Below are positions 25,968 through 33,798 of a DNA stretch of 61,405 nt, one piece after another. A program made the position numbers and the translations under genes. How positions within the stretch are numbered: position 1 is the stretch's first letter; each line of letters opens with the position of its first letter. Below the pieces are notes generated by a model. It worked only from the letters and a program-made list of their open reading frames with translations, searched no databases and had not been told where the DNA came from. The stretch comes from Terriglobales bacterium (lineage in GTDB: Bacteria > Acidobacteriota > Terriglobia > Terriglobales > Acidobacteriaceae): NCBI GenBank assembly GCA_035651995.1, contig DASRER010000047.1, positions 1-61,405 on the forward strand. Direction: 5' to 3'.

Positions 25968-26309
25968 TTACTTCCCCGCTTCCACCATGCTCACGCTCTC
26001 GATGTGCAGCGACTTGTCGCCGGCGTGGCCCTTCACGTTGACGTGGTGGCCTTCATGGCCCTTCACGGCATCCTGGTTGTCAATCGCCCACACCGAATGG
26101 TCCTTGTCGTTCACGAACACGGCCTTCTCGCCGCCATCGATGCACTTCTTCGAGCAGGCTTCCTTGCCGGGAGCCGCGCCGTTGGCGCCGCACTTCGCGT
26201 CCGTAATGTAGCCGGTGTACGAAGCGGCCTTCATGCCCTTATCGCCGGCAAACGCGAACGCCGATGCGATCAGACACACAGCAAATAGAATCACGACCAG
26301 TTTCTTCAT
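25968..26309 (-). CDS. small secreted Cys/His protein, possibly DUF5818-like
   Basis: The 113-residue product has a signal peptide (MKKLVVILFAVCLIASAFAFA) and a compact domain with TGYITDAKCG, CSKKCIDGG, KAVFVNDKD and GHEGHHVNVKGH. Three cysteines and a His cluster suggest a disulfide or metal site. The pattern resembles small acidobacterial exported proteins with an OB-like beta-barrel (DUF5818 type), but I cannot assign it firmly. AGGAGA lies upstream of the ATG at 26309. Function unknown. Confidence 0.75.
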   Translation of the reverse strand: MKKLVVILFAVCLIASAFAFAGDKGMKAASYTGYITDAKCGANGAAPGKEACSKKCIDGGEKAVFVNDKDHSVWAIDNQDAVKGHEGHHVNVKGHAGDKSLHIESVSMVEAGK

Positions 26310-26502
26310 TGCGCTACTTTCTCCTGATGTCGCGGCTGGGCCGCGGCGTTCAGCGGCACTCGCCGCAGGGTTCAACCTTAGTACTCGCCCCGCCGGATTG
26401 CAAGCACCGCGTCGTTGAATCTGTTCCACGCCCGGGAACAAGGGCCCGGACAGACAACCTGGGTACGCAATGCCGCTCAAACTGGATTTGTGGGATTTCG
26501 CG

Positions 26503-26871
26503 TTAACGCTTCTGCGCGGTCGCCGGCTGCTGCGGAGGCTGTGCCGGCGCCGGCATCACGTACACCACTTCGCCGGGGCGGGTATAGCGCAACTGCTCTC
26601 GTGCTTCTTTTTCAATGGTTTTGGGATCGGTCTTTAAAGCTTTGATTTGCCCTGCCAGCCTCTCGTTCTCGGTTTGCAGCTCCCGGATTTCCTTGTCGAG
26701 CGACCGGAACTCGGCCCGCTTGTGCTGGTACACCACCATGCCGTTCGCCCCGAAGATGACGTGCGACGCCAGCATCACCGCCAGCAGCGCGATACCGCCC
26801 GCAGCCAGCCGCCGCCGCGAGATGTACAGCCAGTTCATCGCGACGTGCAACTTTTCGAGCACCTGCTCCAT
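26503..26871 (-). CDS. FtsB/DivIC-like septum formation initiator
   Basis: The 122-residue product has one membrane helix (about 22-42), a short coiled coil with a conserved region FRSLDKEIRELQTENERL, and the DPKTIEKEAREQLRYTRPGEVVYV signature of FtsB/DivIC. It is a bitopic divisome protein working with FtsL and FtsQ at the division septum. A Pro/Gln/Ala tail follows. It lies downstream of the phosphohexomutase gene with a repeat in the 48-bp gap. Confidence 0.87.
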   Translation of the reverse strand: MEQVLEKLHVAMNWLYISRRRLAAGGIALLAVMLASHVIFGANGMVVYQHKRAEFRSLDKEIRELQTENERLAGQIKALKTDPKTIEKEAREQLRYTRPGEVVYVMPAPAQPPQQPATAQKR

Positions 26872-26919
26872 GCGCTTCCTTCGTGTTCCTTTGTGTCCTT
26901 GGTGTTTAAGTTCTTGCTT

Positions 26920-28344
26920 TCAGTTCATGACCCAAGCCCGTGCCGCGGCGCTGAGCTTCTCCAGGTCGTCGGTGCTGCGCGCCTCTGAGTAGACCCGCAC
27001 CACCGGTTCTGTCCCCGACAGCCGGTAGCACACCCACGATCCGTCTTCGAACACCAGCTTCAGCCCGTCGGTGCGCACCACTTGCGCTACTTTGCGCCCG
27101 CCCAGCTCGCGCGGATCGCTCTGCAACTTGCTAGTGAACTTCCGTTGCACCTCGGGGGTCAAGCGGAAGTTCTCGCGAAGCGGGTAAAAGGAACCAACTT
27201 TGGCAAATATCGCGCGCAATTGCTCCATCAGCGGCTTGCCCGTCACCGCTCGCATTTCGCAGCACAGCAGCCCCGCCAACACGCCATCCTTTTCCGGGAC
27301 GTGATGCCGGATCGACAGCCCGGCGCTCTCCTCCCCGCCAATTACGATGCGGTCTTGTTTGATCAGCTCCCCGATGTACTTGAAGCCCACCGGCGTCTCG
27401 TGCAGCTCCACCTTGTTATGTGCCGCCAGCGCATTGATCAGGTTCGTCGTCGCCACCGACTTCCCCACGCCGTTGCGCCATCCGCGCGACGTGACCAGGT
27501 AGTCGAACAGCAGCGCGATCACGTAGTTCGGCTGCACGAAAGTTCCGTCCGCGTCCACGATGCCGAAGCGGTCCGCATCGCCGTCGGTCGCGATCCCTAT
27601 CGCCGCGCCCGTCGCTCGCATGCGCGCGCGGCATTCTTCCAGCAGCTCGTCGTCCGGCTCGGGCGCGTGCCCGCCGAAGAGCACGTCGCGGGTATCGTGC
27701 ACCGTCTCAACCTGCACTCCCGCCGCGCGCAGCACCTCGTCGGTGTAGCCCCGCGCCGCTCCCCACATCGGATCGAACACCACACGCACCCCGGCGCGCT
27801 GCACCGCTCTCAGGTCCACGATCTCGGCCAGCCGCGCCAGGTAGTCGGTCTTCACATCAAGCGCCTGCGACTTCGTCGTCGCGGCGCCCAGCGTTGCATC
27901 GCCATCCTTGACCGCGGCGATCTCGGCCTCAATCTTCTTGGTGACTTCGGGCAGCGCCGGTGCTCCGTCTGGCGTGGAGAACTTGATCCCGTTGTACTCC
28001 GGCGGATTATGCGAGGCGGTGAAGTTGATCGCGCCGTCGGTCTTATGCCGGATCACCGCGTACGAAATCGCCGGCGTCGGCGCGGCGTCAGCCACCACCA
28101 GCGGCGAGATACCGTACCCCGCCAGCACTCCCGCCGCCATGTCCACGAAGGTCTCGCCGTGGAACCGCGGGTCCCGGCCCACGATCACGCGCGCTCCCTG
28201 CGGCTTCTGCTGGACCACGTAGCGCGCAATACCGTGCACCGCCCGCCGCACGTTGGCGAAGGTGAACTCGTCGGCCAGAATCGCCCGCCACCCCGACGTC
28301 CCAAATCTGATCACGTCGCCGTCGCCCCCCCGCCCCTCACCCAT
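26920..28344 (-). CDS. alpha-D-phosphohexomutase (phosphoglucomutase/phosphomannomutase)
   Basis: The product has about 474 residues with all four family motifs: the phosphoserine loop TASHNPP (S about 111), the Mg-binding DGDADR, the sugar-binding GGEESAG, and the C-terminal phosphate loop RLSGTEP. It interconverts hexose 1- and 6-phosphates for envelope polysaccharides or central metabolism; substrate choice cannot be read with certainty. ATG 28344 is preferred over GTG 28353 because GGAG lies 10 nt before it. The 48 bp to the divergent cutA gene must hold both promoters. Confidence 0.92.
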   Translation of the reverse strand: MGEGRGGDGDVIRFGTSGWRAILADEFTFANVRRAVHGIARYVVQQKPQGARVIVGRDPRFHGETFVDMAAGVLAGYGISPLVVADAAPTPAISYAVIRHKTDGAINFTASHNPPEYNGIKFSTPDGAPALPEVTKKIEAEIAAVKDGDATLGAATTKSQALDVKTDYLARLAEIVDLRAVQRAGVRVVFDPMWGAARGYTDEVLRAAGVQVETVHDTRDVLFGGHAPEPDDELLEECRARMRATGAAIGIATDGDADRFGIVDADGTFVQPNYVIALLFDYLVTSRGWRNGVGKSVATTNLINALAAHNKVELHETPVGFKYIGELIKQDRIVIGGEESAGLSIRHHVPEKDGVLAGLLCCEMRAVTGKPLMEQLRAIFAKVGSFYPLRENFRLTPEVQRKFTSKLQSDPRELGGRKVAQVVRTDGLKLVFEDGSWVCYRLSGTEPVVRVYSEARSTDDLEKLSAAARAWVMN

Positions 28345-28392
28345 TGCGTTCACACTCCGTGGGTGTAGGATGCTGCGTCCAAACTAACCATC

Positions 28393-28710
28393 ATGACAGA
28401 AAAACGGATTGTACTGACCACCATCGGTTCCAAAGAAGCCGCTCAGAAAATGGCGCAGGCGCTGGTCACCCGCCACCTCGCCGCGTGCGTCAACATCGTC
28501 GGCCCGGTCGAATCGGTCTACTGGTGGAAGGGGAAGGTCGAATCCGCCGGCGAGTACGTCCTGCTCATCAAGACAATGGCCGACTCGCTCGACAACCTCT
28601 ACAAAGCCGTGCGCGAGCTACACACGTACGAGCTGGCGGAATTTGCGGTGCTAACCGTGGAATCGGGCAGCCGCGAGTACCTGCAGTGGATCGAAGGTTG
28701 CGTCCGCTGA
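28393..28710 (+). CDS. cutA: CutA divalent-cation tolerance protein
   Basis: The 105-residue product matches CutA over its full length: LTTIGSKEAAQKMAQALV, LAACVNIVGPVESVYWWKG, EYVLLIKT and the terminal EYLQWIEGCVR. CutA forms a very stable ferredoxin-like trimer linked to copper tolerance, although its exact role is unclear. It is divergently transcribed from the phosphohexomutase gene and is followed by dispersed repeats. Confidence 0.94.
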   Translation: MTEKRIVLTTIGSKEAAQKMAQALVTRHLAACVNIVGPVESVYWWKGKVESAGEYVLLIKTMADSLDNLYKAVRELHTYELAEFAVLTVESGSREYLQWIEGCVR

Positions 28711-28730
28711 ACGGGAACAACGCTCGACGT

Positions 28731-28866
28731 TGTAGCGACGCCCGCGCCCTCGCCCGCGAGCACTCCAAACCGGACCCTGTGGACGCGGGCAATCCCGCCC
28801 GCGAGCAACCGGTACAGGGCCGCGGGCGAACACTACTCCAAACTCGAAACTGGAAACTCGAAACTA
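28731..28866. repeat. dispersed GC hairpin repeat plus GAAACTGGAAACT-type repeat
   Basis: 28731-28829 holds two or three units of the GCGGGCG...CGCCCGC hairpin family (compare 43900-43993 and the guaA insertion at 44964-44981). 28841-28866 holds a short direct repeat of CGAAACTGG/CGAAACT that reaches the methyltransferase stop codon. No gene is present between cutA and the methyltransferase. Confidence 0.65.
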
Positions 28867-29664
28867 GCTTTTTTTCGCTGCCCGCATATTCAGCCGCCAG
28901 TAATCCAGCGTGAAAGGCGGCGAATCCTTCGTTGCCAAATCCGCCAGCCGGTCCAGGAACTCCTCGCGCAGCGCCTCATCGGGCACATACAGCAGGTGAT
29001 GCCGCATCGTCACCGCCGCCAGGAACTTCTTGTATGTTTCCCGGTCGGGCAGCGTTGTGGGCGCCTCCACCAGGTCCGTCTTGATCTGCACAAATCCCGC
29101 GCGCTCAAGCCGCTCCGCCGTTTTTTCCGCGCTCGCGTATTCCCAGGGCTCGCTCCAGTTGGCAAACAGACCCGCGAAGCTGGGCGTCCGCATGATGCGC
29201 CGCCCGCGCTGGCGCAGCCGCTTCAGGTTCAGCCCGCCGCCGCACTGCGCCACCAGCCACCCGCCCGGACGCAGTGCCGCAAACAGACCGCGAAACAACT
29301 TGTCGTGATCGCCAATCCAGTGGAAGACGGCGGTGCTGAAGATTCCTTCCACCGCCTCGTTCAAATCGAGCGCAAGCAGATCGCGCTCGAAAACGTGGAC
29401 GCGCTCGCCGAAGCGCGGCTCCAGCAACGCCCGCGCCTGCTCCACCATATTGCGCGAAAGGTCCACCGCCAGCACGCGCCCGCGAGGCAGCCGCTCCAGC
29501 AACTCCGCGGTCACTCGTCCGGCGCCGCAGCCCGCGTCGAGCACGGTCTCGTCGCCGCGCAGGTGTAGAGTATCGAGCACCTGCACGCCCCAGCGAAACT
29601 GCGGATCGCTCAGCTGCCGGTACGCGTTCGCGTCCCACTCGCTTGGTTTGGGAGTCGTGCTCAT
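28864..29664 (-). CDS. class I SAM-dependent methyltransferase (trans-aconitate methyltransferase-like)
   Basis: The 266-residue product has the SAM-binding motif I VLDAGCGAGRVT, the acidic loop VLAVDLS, a motif resembling FSTAVFHWIGDH and the post-motif LRPGGWLVAQCGG. The N-terminal WDANAYRQ and the overall length resemble Tam/UbiE-like enzymes. The substrate is unknown. It is cytoplasmic and monocistronic as far as can be seen, with an upstream gap of 95 bp containing a CACACGAAGGACAC-type repeat. Confidence 0.88.
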   Translation of the reverse strand: MSTTPKPSEWDANAYRQLSDPQFRWGVQVLDTLHLRGDETVLDAGCGAGRVTAELLERLPRGRVLAVDLSRNMVEQARALLEPRFGERVHVFERDLLALDLNEAVEGIFSTAVFHWIGDHDKLFRGLFAALRPGGWLVAQCGGGLNLKRLRQRGRRIMRTPSFAGLFANWSEPWEYASAEKTAERLERAGFVQIKTDLVEAPTTLPDRETYKKFLAAVTMRHHLLYVPDEALREEFLDRLADLATKDSPPFTLDYWRLNMRAAKKS

Positions 29665-29730
29665 GGACTTTCGAAAGGATGGAAAACTAGGGCCGCTTCA
29701 CACGGCAACTTCGAAGCCCTTTTTGTGTGA

Positions 29731-29751
29731 CTTCGTGTCCTTCGTGTGAAA
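29731..29751. repeat. single arm of the CACACGAAGGACAC repeat family
   Basis: CTTCGTGTCCTTCGTGTGAAA matches the right arm of the inverted repeat at 21710-21729. A partial opposing arm (TTCACACG) lies at about 29698. It occupies the gap downstream of the transsulfuration gene. Confidence 0.75.
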
Positions 29752-29759
29752 TGGTTCTT

Positions 29760-30917
29760 CTAAATCGCCGCCAGCGCCTGGTCCAGATCGGCAATGATAT
29801 CTTCGGCGTCCTCGATCCCCACCGAAATCCGCACCATGCCGTCGGTAATCCCGATCGCGCGCCGTCCCTTTTCGCCGATCGCGGCGTGCGTCATCGTCGC
29901 CGGATGCGAAATCAGGGTCTCCACGCCGCCCAGCGACTCGCCCAGCGAGCACACACGCACTTTTCGCAGCATGCGCTGCGCGTTCTTCAGCGAGCCCGTC
30001 TCGAACGTGATCATCGAGCCGAAGCCCGTCATCTGCCGCTTCGCCAGCTCGTGTTGCGGATGCTTCGGCAGCCCGGGGTAGAACACTGCCTTCACTTTCC
30101 GGTGCGTGTTCAGGAACTCAGCCACGGCGCGCCCGTTCTCATCGTGCTGCGCCATGCGGACGGCCAGGGTCTTCACGCCGCGCAGCACCAGCCAGCACTC
30201 GAACGGCGAAAGAATCGCGCCGACTGATTTCTGAATGAACGCGAACTGCTCCGCCTGGTCCTTGCGCGTGCAGACCACGACACCACCCAGCCCGTCGCTG
30301 TGTCCGTTCAGGAACTTCGTGGTCGAGTGGATCACCATGTCGGCGCCCAGCGCGATCGGCTGCTGGAAATACGGCGACATGAACGTGTTGTCCACCACCA
30401 GCTCCACGCCACGCCGCCGGCAGATACGCGCGATCGCCGCAATGTCGCTGATCGCCATCAGCGGGTTGGTCGGCGTTTCCACGTAACAGATCTTGGTGTT
30501 GCGTCTGATGGCGCGCTCCACGTTGCGCGCGTCGGCCGTGTCCACGTAGCTGAACTCCAGCCCGTAGTTCGCAAGGATCTGGTTGAACAGCCGCGGCACG
30601 CCGCCGTAAACGTTGTGCGAACAGATCAGGTGGTCGCCCGCCTTCATCAGCGTGCACATCGCGCTGATCGCCGCCATGCCGGAAGCGAACACCGGCGCCG
30701 CGATCCCGCCCTCCAGCGCCGCCAGGTTCTGCTCCAGCCGGGTGCGCGTCGGGTTCGACACGCGCGAGTACTCGTAGCCTTTGTTCTTGCCGATTGCTTC
30801 CTGAACGTAGGTTGACGTGGGATAAATCGGCACCACCACCGCACCGGTCGCCGGTTCCGGCTCCTGGCCGTGATGAATCGCTGTCGTCGCGAATCCGGGT
30901 TTTGGTTGCTTGCTCAC
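29760..30917 (-). CDS. trans-sulfuration PLP enzyme (cystathionine gamma-lyase/gamma-synthase type)
   Basis: The 385-residue product is a full-length Cys/Met-metabolism PLP enzyme: YSRVSNPTR, the active-site lysine K201 in HSTTKFLNGH, the Asp in VVDNTFMSP, and SLGESLGGVETLISHPATMTH near the C-terminus. It acts on cystathionine or homoserine esters. Its start overlaps the stop of the cysteine-synthase-like gene by 4 bp (ATGA), so the pair is translationally coupled. That pairing resembles mccA-mccB, favouring cystathionine gamma-lyase and reverse transsulfuration, but metB function cannot be excluded. Confidence 0.92.
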   Translation of the reverse strand: MSKQPKPGFATTAIHHGQEPEPATGAVVVPIYPTSTYVQEAIGKNKGYEYSRVSNPTRTRLEQNLAALEGGIAAPVFASGMAAISAMCTLMKAGDHLICSHNVYGGVPRLFNQILANYGLEFSYVDTADARNVERAIRRNTKICYVETPTNPLMAISDIAAIARICRRRGVELVVDNTFMSPYFQQPIALGADMVIHSTTKFLNGHSDGLGGVVVCTRKDQAEQFAFIQKSVGAILSPFECWLVLRGVKTLAVRMAQHDENGRAVAEFLNTHRKVKAVFYPGLPKHPQHELAKRQMTGFGSMITFETGSLKNAQRMLRKVRVCSLGESLGGVETLISHPATMTHAAIGEKGRRAIGITDGMVRISVGIEDAEDIIADLDQALAAI

Positions 30918-31858
30918 TTGCCGTCGAAAATTCCTTTCGACATGTATCGCTCCGCCGCGTCCGGAATCACCGTGACCACGCGTTTGCCCGCCCCCAGCCG
31001 TTTTGCCACCTGCACCGCCGCGTACGCATTCGCGCCCGCGCTCGATCCGGAGAGAATGCCCTCTTTGCGGGCCAGCTCCAGCACCATCGCGAAGGCTTCC
31101 GGATCGTTCACTTTGATGATCTCGTCTGTCAGCTCGCCGTTATATGTTTTCGGGATGAAGCTGACGCCGATGCCCTCCACGCGGTGCGGTCCCTGCGGCC
31201 CGCCGCCCAGAATCGATCCCTGCGTCTCCACGGCAACACACAAGCACCCCGGCAGCCGCTCCTTCATATAGCGCGACACGCCGGTAAACGTCCCGCCCGT
31301 CCCGACGCCAATCACCACGGCGTCAACGCGCCCGTTCATCTGCTCGAAGATCTCTGCGGCTGTGGTTTCGTAGTGGTATTCAGGATTGGATTGGTTCTCA
31401 AACTGCGACGCCATGAAGGAATTCGGCGTCGAAGCGGCCAGCCCTTTGGCGCGTCGGATCGCGCCCTGCATGCCCTCGGCCTCCGGAGTGCGCAGCACCT
31501 CGGCGCCGAGGGCACGCATGACCATGGCTTTTTCTTCCGAGAAGCCTTCCGGCACGAACACCACCACGCGATAGCCCTTGTTCACGCCGATCAGCGCCAG
31601 GCCGATGCCGGTGTTCCCTGCGGTCGCTTCAATGATCGTCCCGCCCGGCGCCAGCGTCCCATCGCGCTCCGCCCGCCGGATCATCCCGATCGCCGCGCGG
31701 TCCTTCACGCTGCCGCCCGGATTCATGTACTCCAGCTTGGCGAAGATGTCGGCGCCGCCCTCCGGCGACAGCCGCCGCAGGTGCAGCATGGGCGTCGTGC
31801 CGACCAACTCGGTGATGCTCTCCGCAACCCGCGGCGCAGTGGCTTCGCTGGTTTTCAT
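30914..31858 (-). CDS. PLP-dependent cysteine synthase/cystathionine beta-synthase (MccA-like)
   Basis: The 314-residue fold-type II PLP enzyme has its Schiff-base lysine K52 in PGGSVKDRAA, the substrate loop TAGNTG (79-84), the PLP phosphate loop GVGTGGTFTG, and SGSSAGANAYA near the end. The TAGNTG loop, instead of TSGNTG, is the form I associate with O-acetylserine-dependent cystathionine beta-synthase (MccA). Together with the coupled downstream lyase, it suggests conversion of homocysteine to cysteine. Plain O-acetylserine sulfhydrylase (CysK) activity remains possible. Confidence 0.9.
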   Translation of the reverse strand: MKTSEATAPRVAESITELVGTTPMLHLRRLSPEGGADIFAKLEYMNPGGSVKDRAAIGMIRRAERDGTLAPGGTIIEATAGNTGIGLALIGVNKGYRVVVFVPEGFSEEKAMVMRALGAEVLRTPEAEGMQGAIRRAKGLAASTPNSFMASQFENQSNPEYHYETTAAEIFEQMNGRVDAVVIGVGTGGTFTGVSRYMKERLPGCLCVAVETQGSILGGGPQGPHRVEGIGVSFIPKTYNGELTDEIIKVNDPEAFAMVLELARKEGILSGSSAGANAYAAVQVAKRLGAGKRVVTVIPDAAERYMSKGIFDGK

Positions 31859-32163
31859 CAGGCGAAATCACAGGTTAACGGCACGTGTGAGCACGCGTCA
31901 AACATCTCATCTAAGTTCCGAACAGAGTCGTCTCGAACCCAAACACCAAAACCGAGTCATCCTGAGCGGAGCCCCCGCGATTGAGCGCAAGCGGAGTCGA
32001 AGGACCCCAACACAGCGCGGACTACACTGGAGACCACGGTGACCCGCCGGATTCGATTCGCCCGGTGACGACACAGCTGGGTGTCCCGCTCAAGCCTTCT
32101 TTTGGCTTGAGTGGGTTAACTTCCTCCTTGCAACCCATCCCCAACCCACCCGACACTTGCCCC
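31859..32163. other. intergenic region between divergent genes with a dispersed repeat
   Basis: No gene is seen. 31954-32009 is the second copy of the GAGTCATCCT...AGTCGAAGGACCCC repeat. A short TTTTGGCTTGAGTGG stretch at about 32100 flanks a partial palindrome with CACTCAAGCC. Promoters for the mccA-like gene and the glycosyltransferase should lie here, but I could not identify boxes. Confidence 0.5.
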
Positions 32164-33720
32164 ATGTCCGCCGCGCCGCGGCCAGCGCCCGAGCTCGCTC
32201 CGCCTCCGCCGATGTGGAAGCGCGTCGGCTACGCCGTCACCATGCTCGCGGCGTACAGCTATGTACTCGGACACGCCGTCTGGCTCCGCGCCCGCGACCT
32301 GGGCGGACGCAGCCTCTGGTTCGACGAATCCGTCAGCGCCGCGATGGCGCGGCTCTCCTGGCACGACTTCATCCAGGCCCTTTGGAACCGCGAAGCCAAC
32401 ATGGCGCTCTACTACCTGCTGTTTCGCCCCTGGACCCAGCTCTTCGGCGACAGCGAGGTCACCCTGCGCCTTTTCTCGGTCGTCGCCGGCCTCGCCACAA
32501 TCCTCGTACTGTTTTGGCTGGGCCGCCGCCTGTTCGGCACTGCCGCTGGCGTCTGCGCCGCGATCCTGCTTACCGTAAGCCAATTCCACGTCTACTACTC
32601 GCGCGAATCCCGCGGATACGCACTTGCCGCGCTGCTAGTAACACTTGCAACCCTGCAATTCGTGCGCGCCGTGCAGCAATCCAGCGGACACAGGCTGCGC
32701 GAGTGGCTGCTCTACGCCGCGCTCTCCGTCGCTGCGATCTACACACACGTTTTCGCCGCGCTGGTCATCGTCGCCCACTTCGCATCCTTGTCTTGGCTTT
32801 CCGGTGCTCGCAGACGAATGCGCGAATTCGCCCGCACCGCCTTTTGGATCATTCTCGGATGCATCCCGCTCGCGCTGGCCGTACAGCACATCGGCAACGC
32901 GCCGGTTCGCTGGATCGCACCCACATCCTGGAGCGCCGTGCGCGAATTCCTCTTCCTGCTCTCAGGCAACGGCGGCTGGTTGCTCCTCGCTGAGACAGTC
33001 GGCGTCGCCGTCATCGGCGGCGTGACCGGCATCCAGTTGCGGCAGGCATTCGGTGAAGAAGGCGCGCCGCGCTGGCATTACATGCTGCTGATGAACTCGG
33101 TGGTTGTGCCGCTGGCGATCGCGCTGCTGGCATCCATCTTTCAGCCCGTGTTTCTGCCGCGCTACCTGCTGATCTGCTTGCCGGCGTTCGTCCTGCTCAT
33201 CGGCACAGGCATCTCGCGATTCGAGGTGCCGCAAGCCTTCCTCTTCGCGCTCGCCCTGCAATGGAGTCTTGCCACGCCGCTCGCCCCCACTCGCGTCGAA
33301 GAGCGTCAGGACTGGCGCAGCGCCGCCGCTTTCGTCGTCCGGCACGCGCAGCCCGGCGACGCCGCCGTCTTCTATCCCACGCCCGGACGCGCCGGCTTCG
33401 AGTACTACCGCGCCCGCATGCGCGGGAACGACGCGCTCCCGCGCGTCGTCTTCCCGGCCCACGGCGATCAACTCAGCTATCGCGATCTGCTCGTCACACC
33501 GCTCGCCGAAGAATTCGCGCAAGCCCCGCGCGACTACCGCCGCCTATGGATCATCCTGGCCGACCTGCCGTCCGGACCCGACCTCGGCGGCCGCGCAGTC
33601 GAAACGTGGTTCAGCCGCGGCTGCCAAGCCGGCGACACGCGCGCCTTCCCCGGAATTCACGTCGTACTGAAAAACTGTTCCATGTCGACAACCGCGGGAA
33701 AGGAAAAAGGCAAGAGCTAA
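32164..33720 (+). CDS. GT39-type polytopic membrane glycosyltransferase
   Basis: The 518-residue product has about ten to twelve membrane helices and the GT-C signature in the first periplasmic loop (GGRSLWFDESVSAAMA), with DE as likely catalytic acids. The later YYSRESRGYAL motif is typical of ArnT/PMT-like GT39 proteins, which transfer sugars from polyprenyl phosphate to lipids or proteins on the outer face of the inner membrane. The acceptor is unknown. The start at ATG 32164 fits a Pro-rich N-tail before helix 1. The last residues (GKEKGKS) and the stop codon fall inside a dispersed repeat. Confidence 0.86.
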   Translation: MSAAPRPAPELAPPPPMWKRVGYAVTMLAAYSYVLGHAVWLRARDLGGRSLWFDESVSAAMARLSWHDFIQALWNREANMALYYLLFRPWTQLFGDSEVTLRLFSVVAGLATILVLFWLGRRLFGTAAGVCAAILLTVSQFHVYYSRESRGYALAALLVTLATLQFVRAVQQSSGHRLREWLLYAALSVAAIYTHVFAALVIVAHFASLSWLSGARRRMREFARTAFWIILGCIPLALAVQHIGNAPVRWIAPTSWSAVREFLFLLSGNGGWLLLAETVGVAVIGGVTGIQLRQAFGEEGAPRWHYMLLMNSVVVPLAIALLASIFQPVFLPRYLLICLPAFVLLIGTGISRFEVPQAFLFALALQWSLATPLAPTRVEERQDWRSAAAFVVRHAQPGDAAVFYPTPGRAGFEYYRARMRGNDALPRVVFPAHGDQLSYRDLLVTPLAEEFAQAPRDYRRLWIILADLPSGPDLGGRAVETWFSRGCQAGDTRAFPGIHVVLKNCSMSTTAGKEKGKS

Positions 33721-33794
33721 AAAGGCAAAAGAAAAACCGGGGCCAGCGTCAGCTCCGGAGTTCCTTTTGCCTTCTTGCTCTTTCCTTTTGCCTT
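33701..33794. repeat. AAAGGCAAAAG-family inverted repeat overlapping the glycosyltransferase 3' end
   Basis: Purine-rich left units (33701-33734) and pyrimidine-rich right units (33761-33794) are imperfect complements, each containing two AAGGCAA(A/G)AG-like blocks. The glycosyltransferase stop codon (33718-33720) lies within the left arm. It sits between convergent genes and resembles 25896-25941. Confidence 0.75.
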
Positions 33795-33798
33795 CGTC

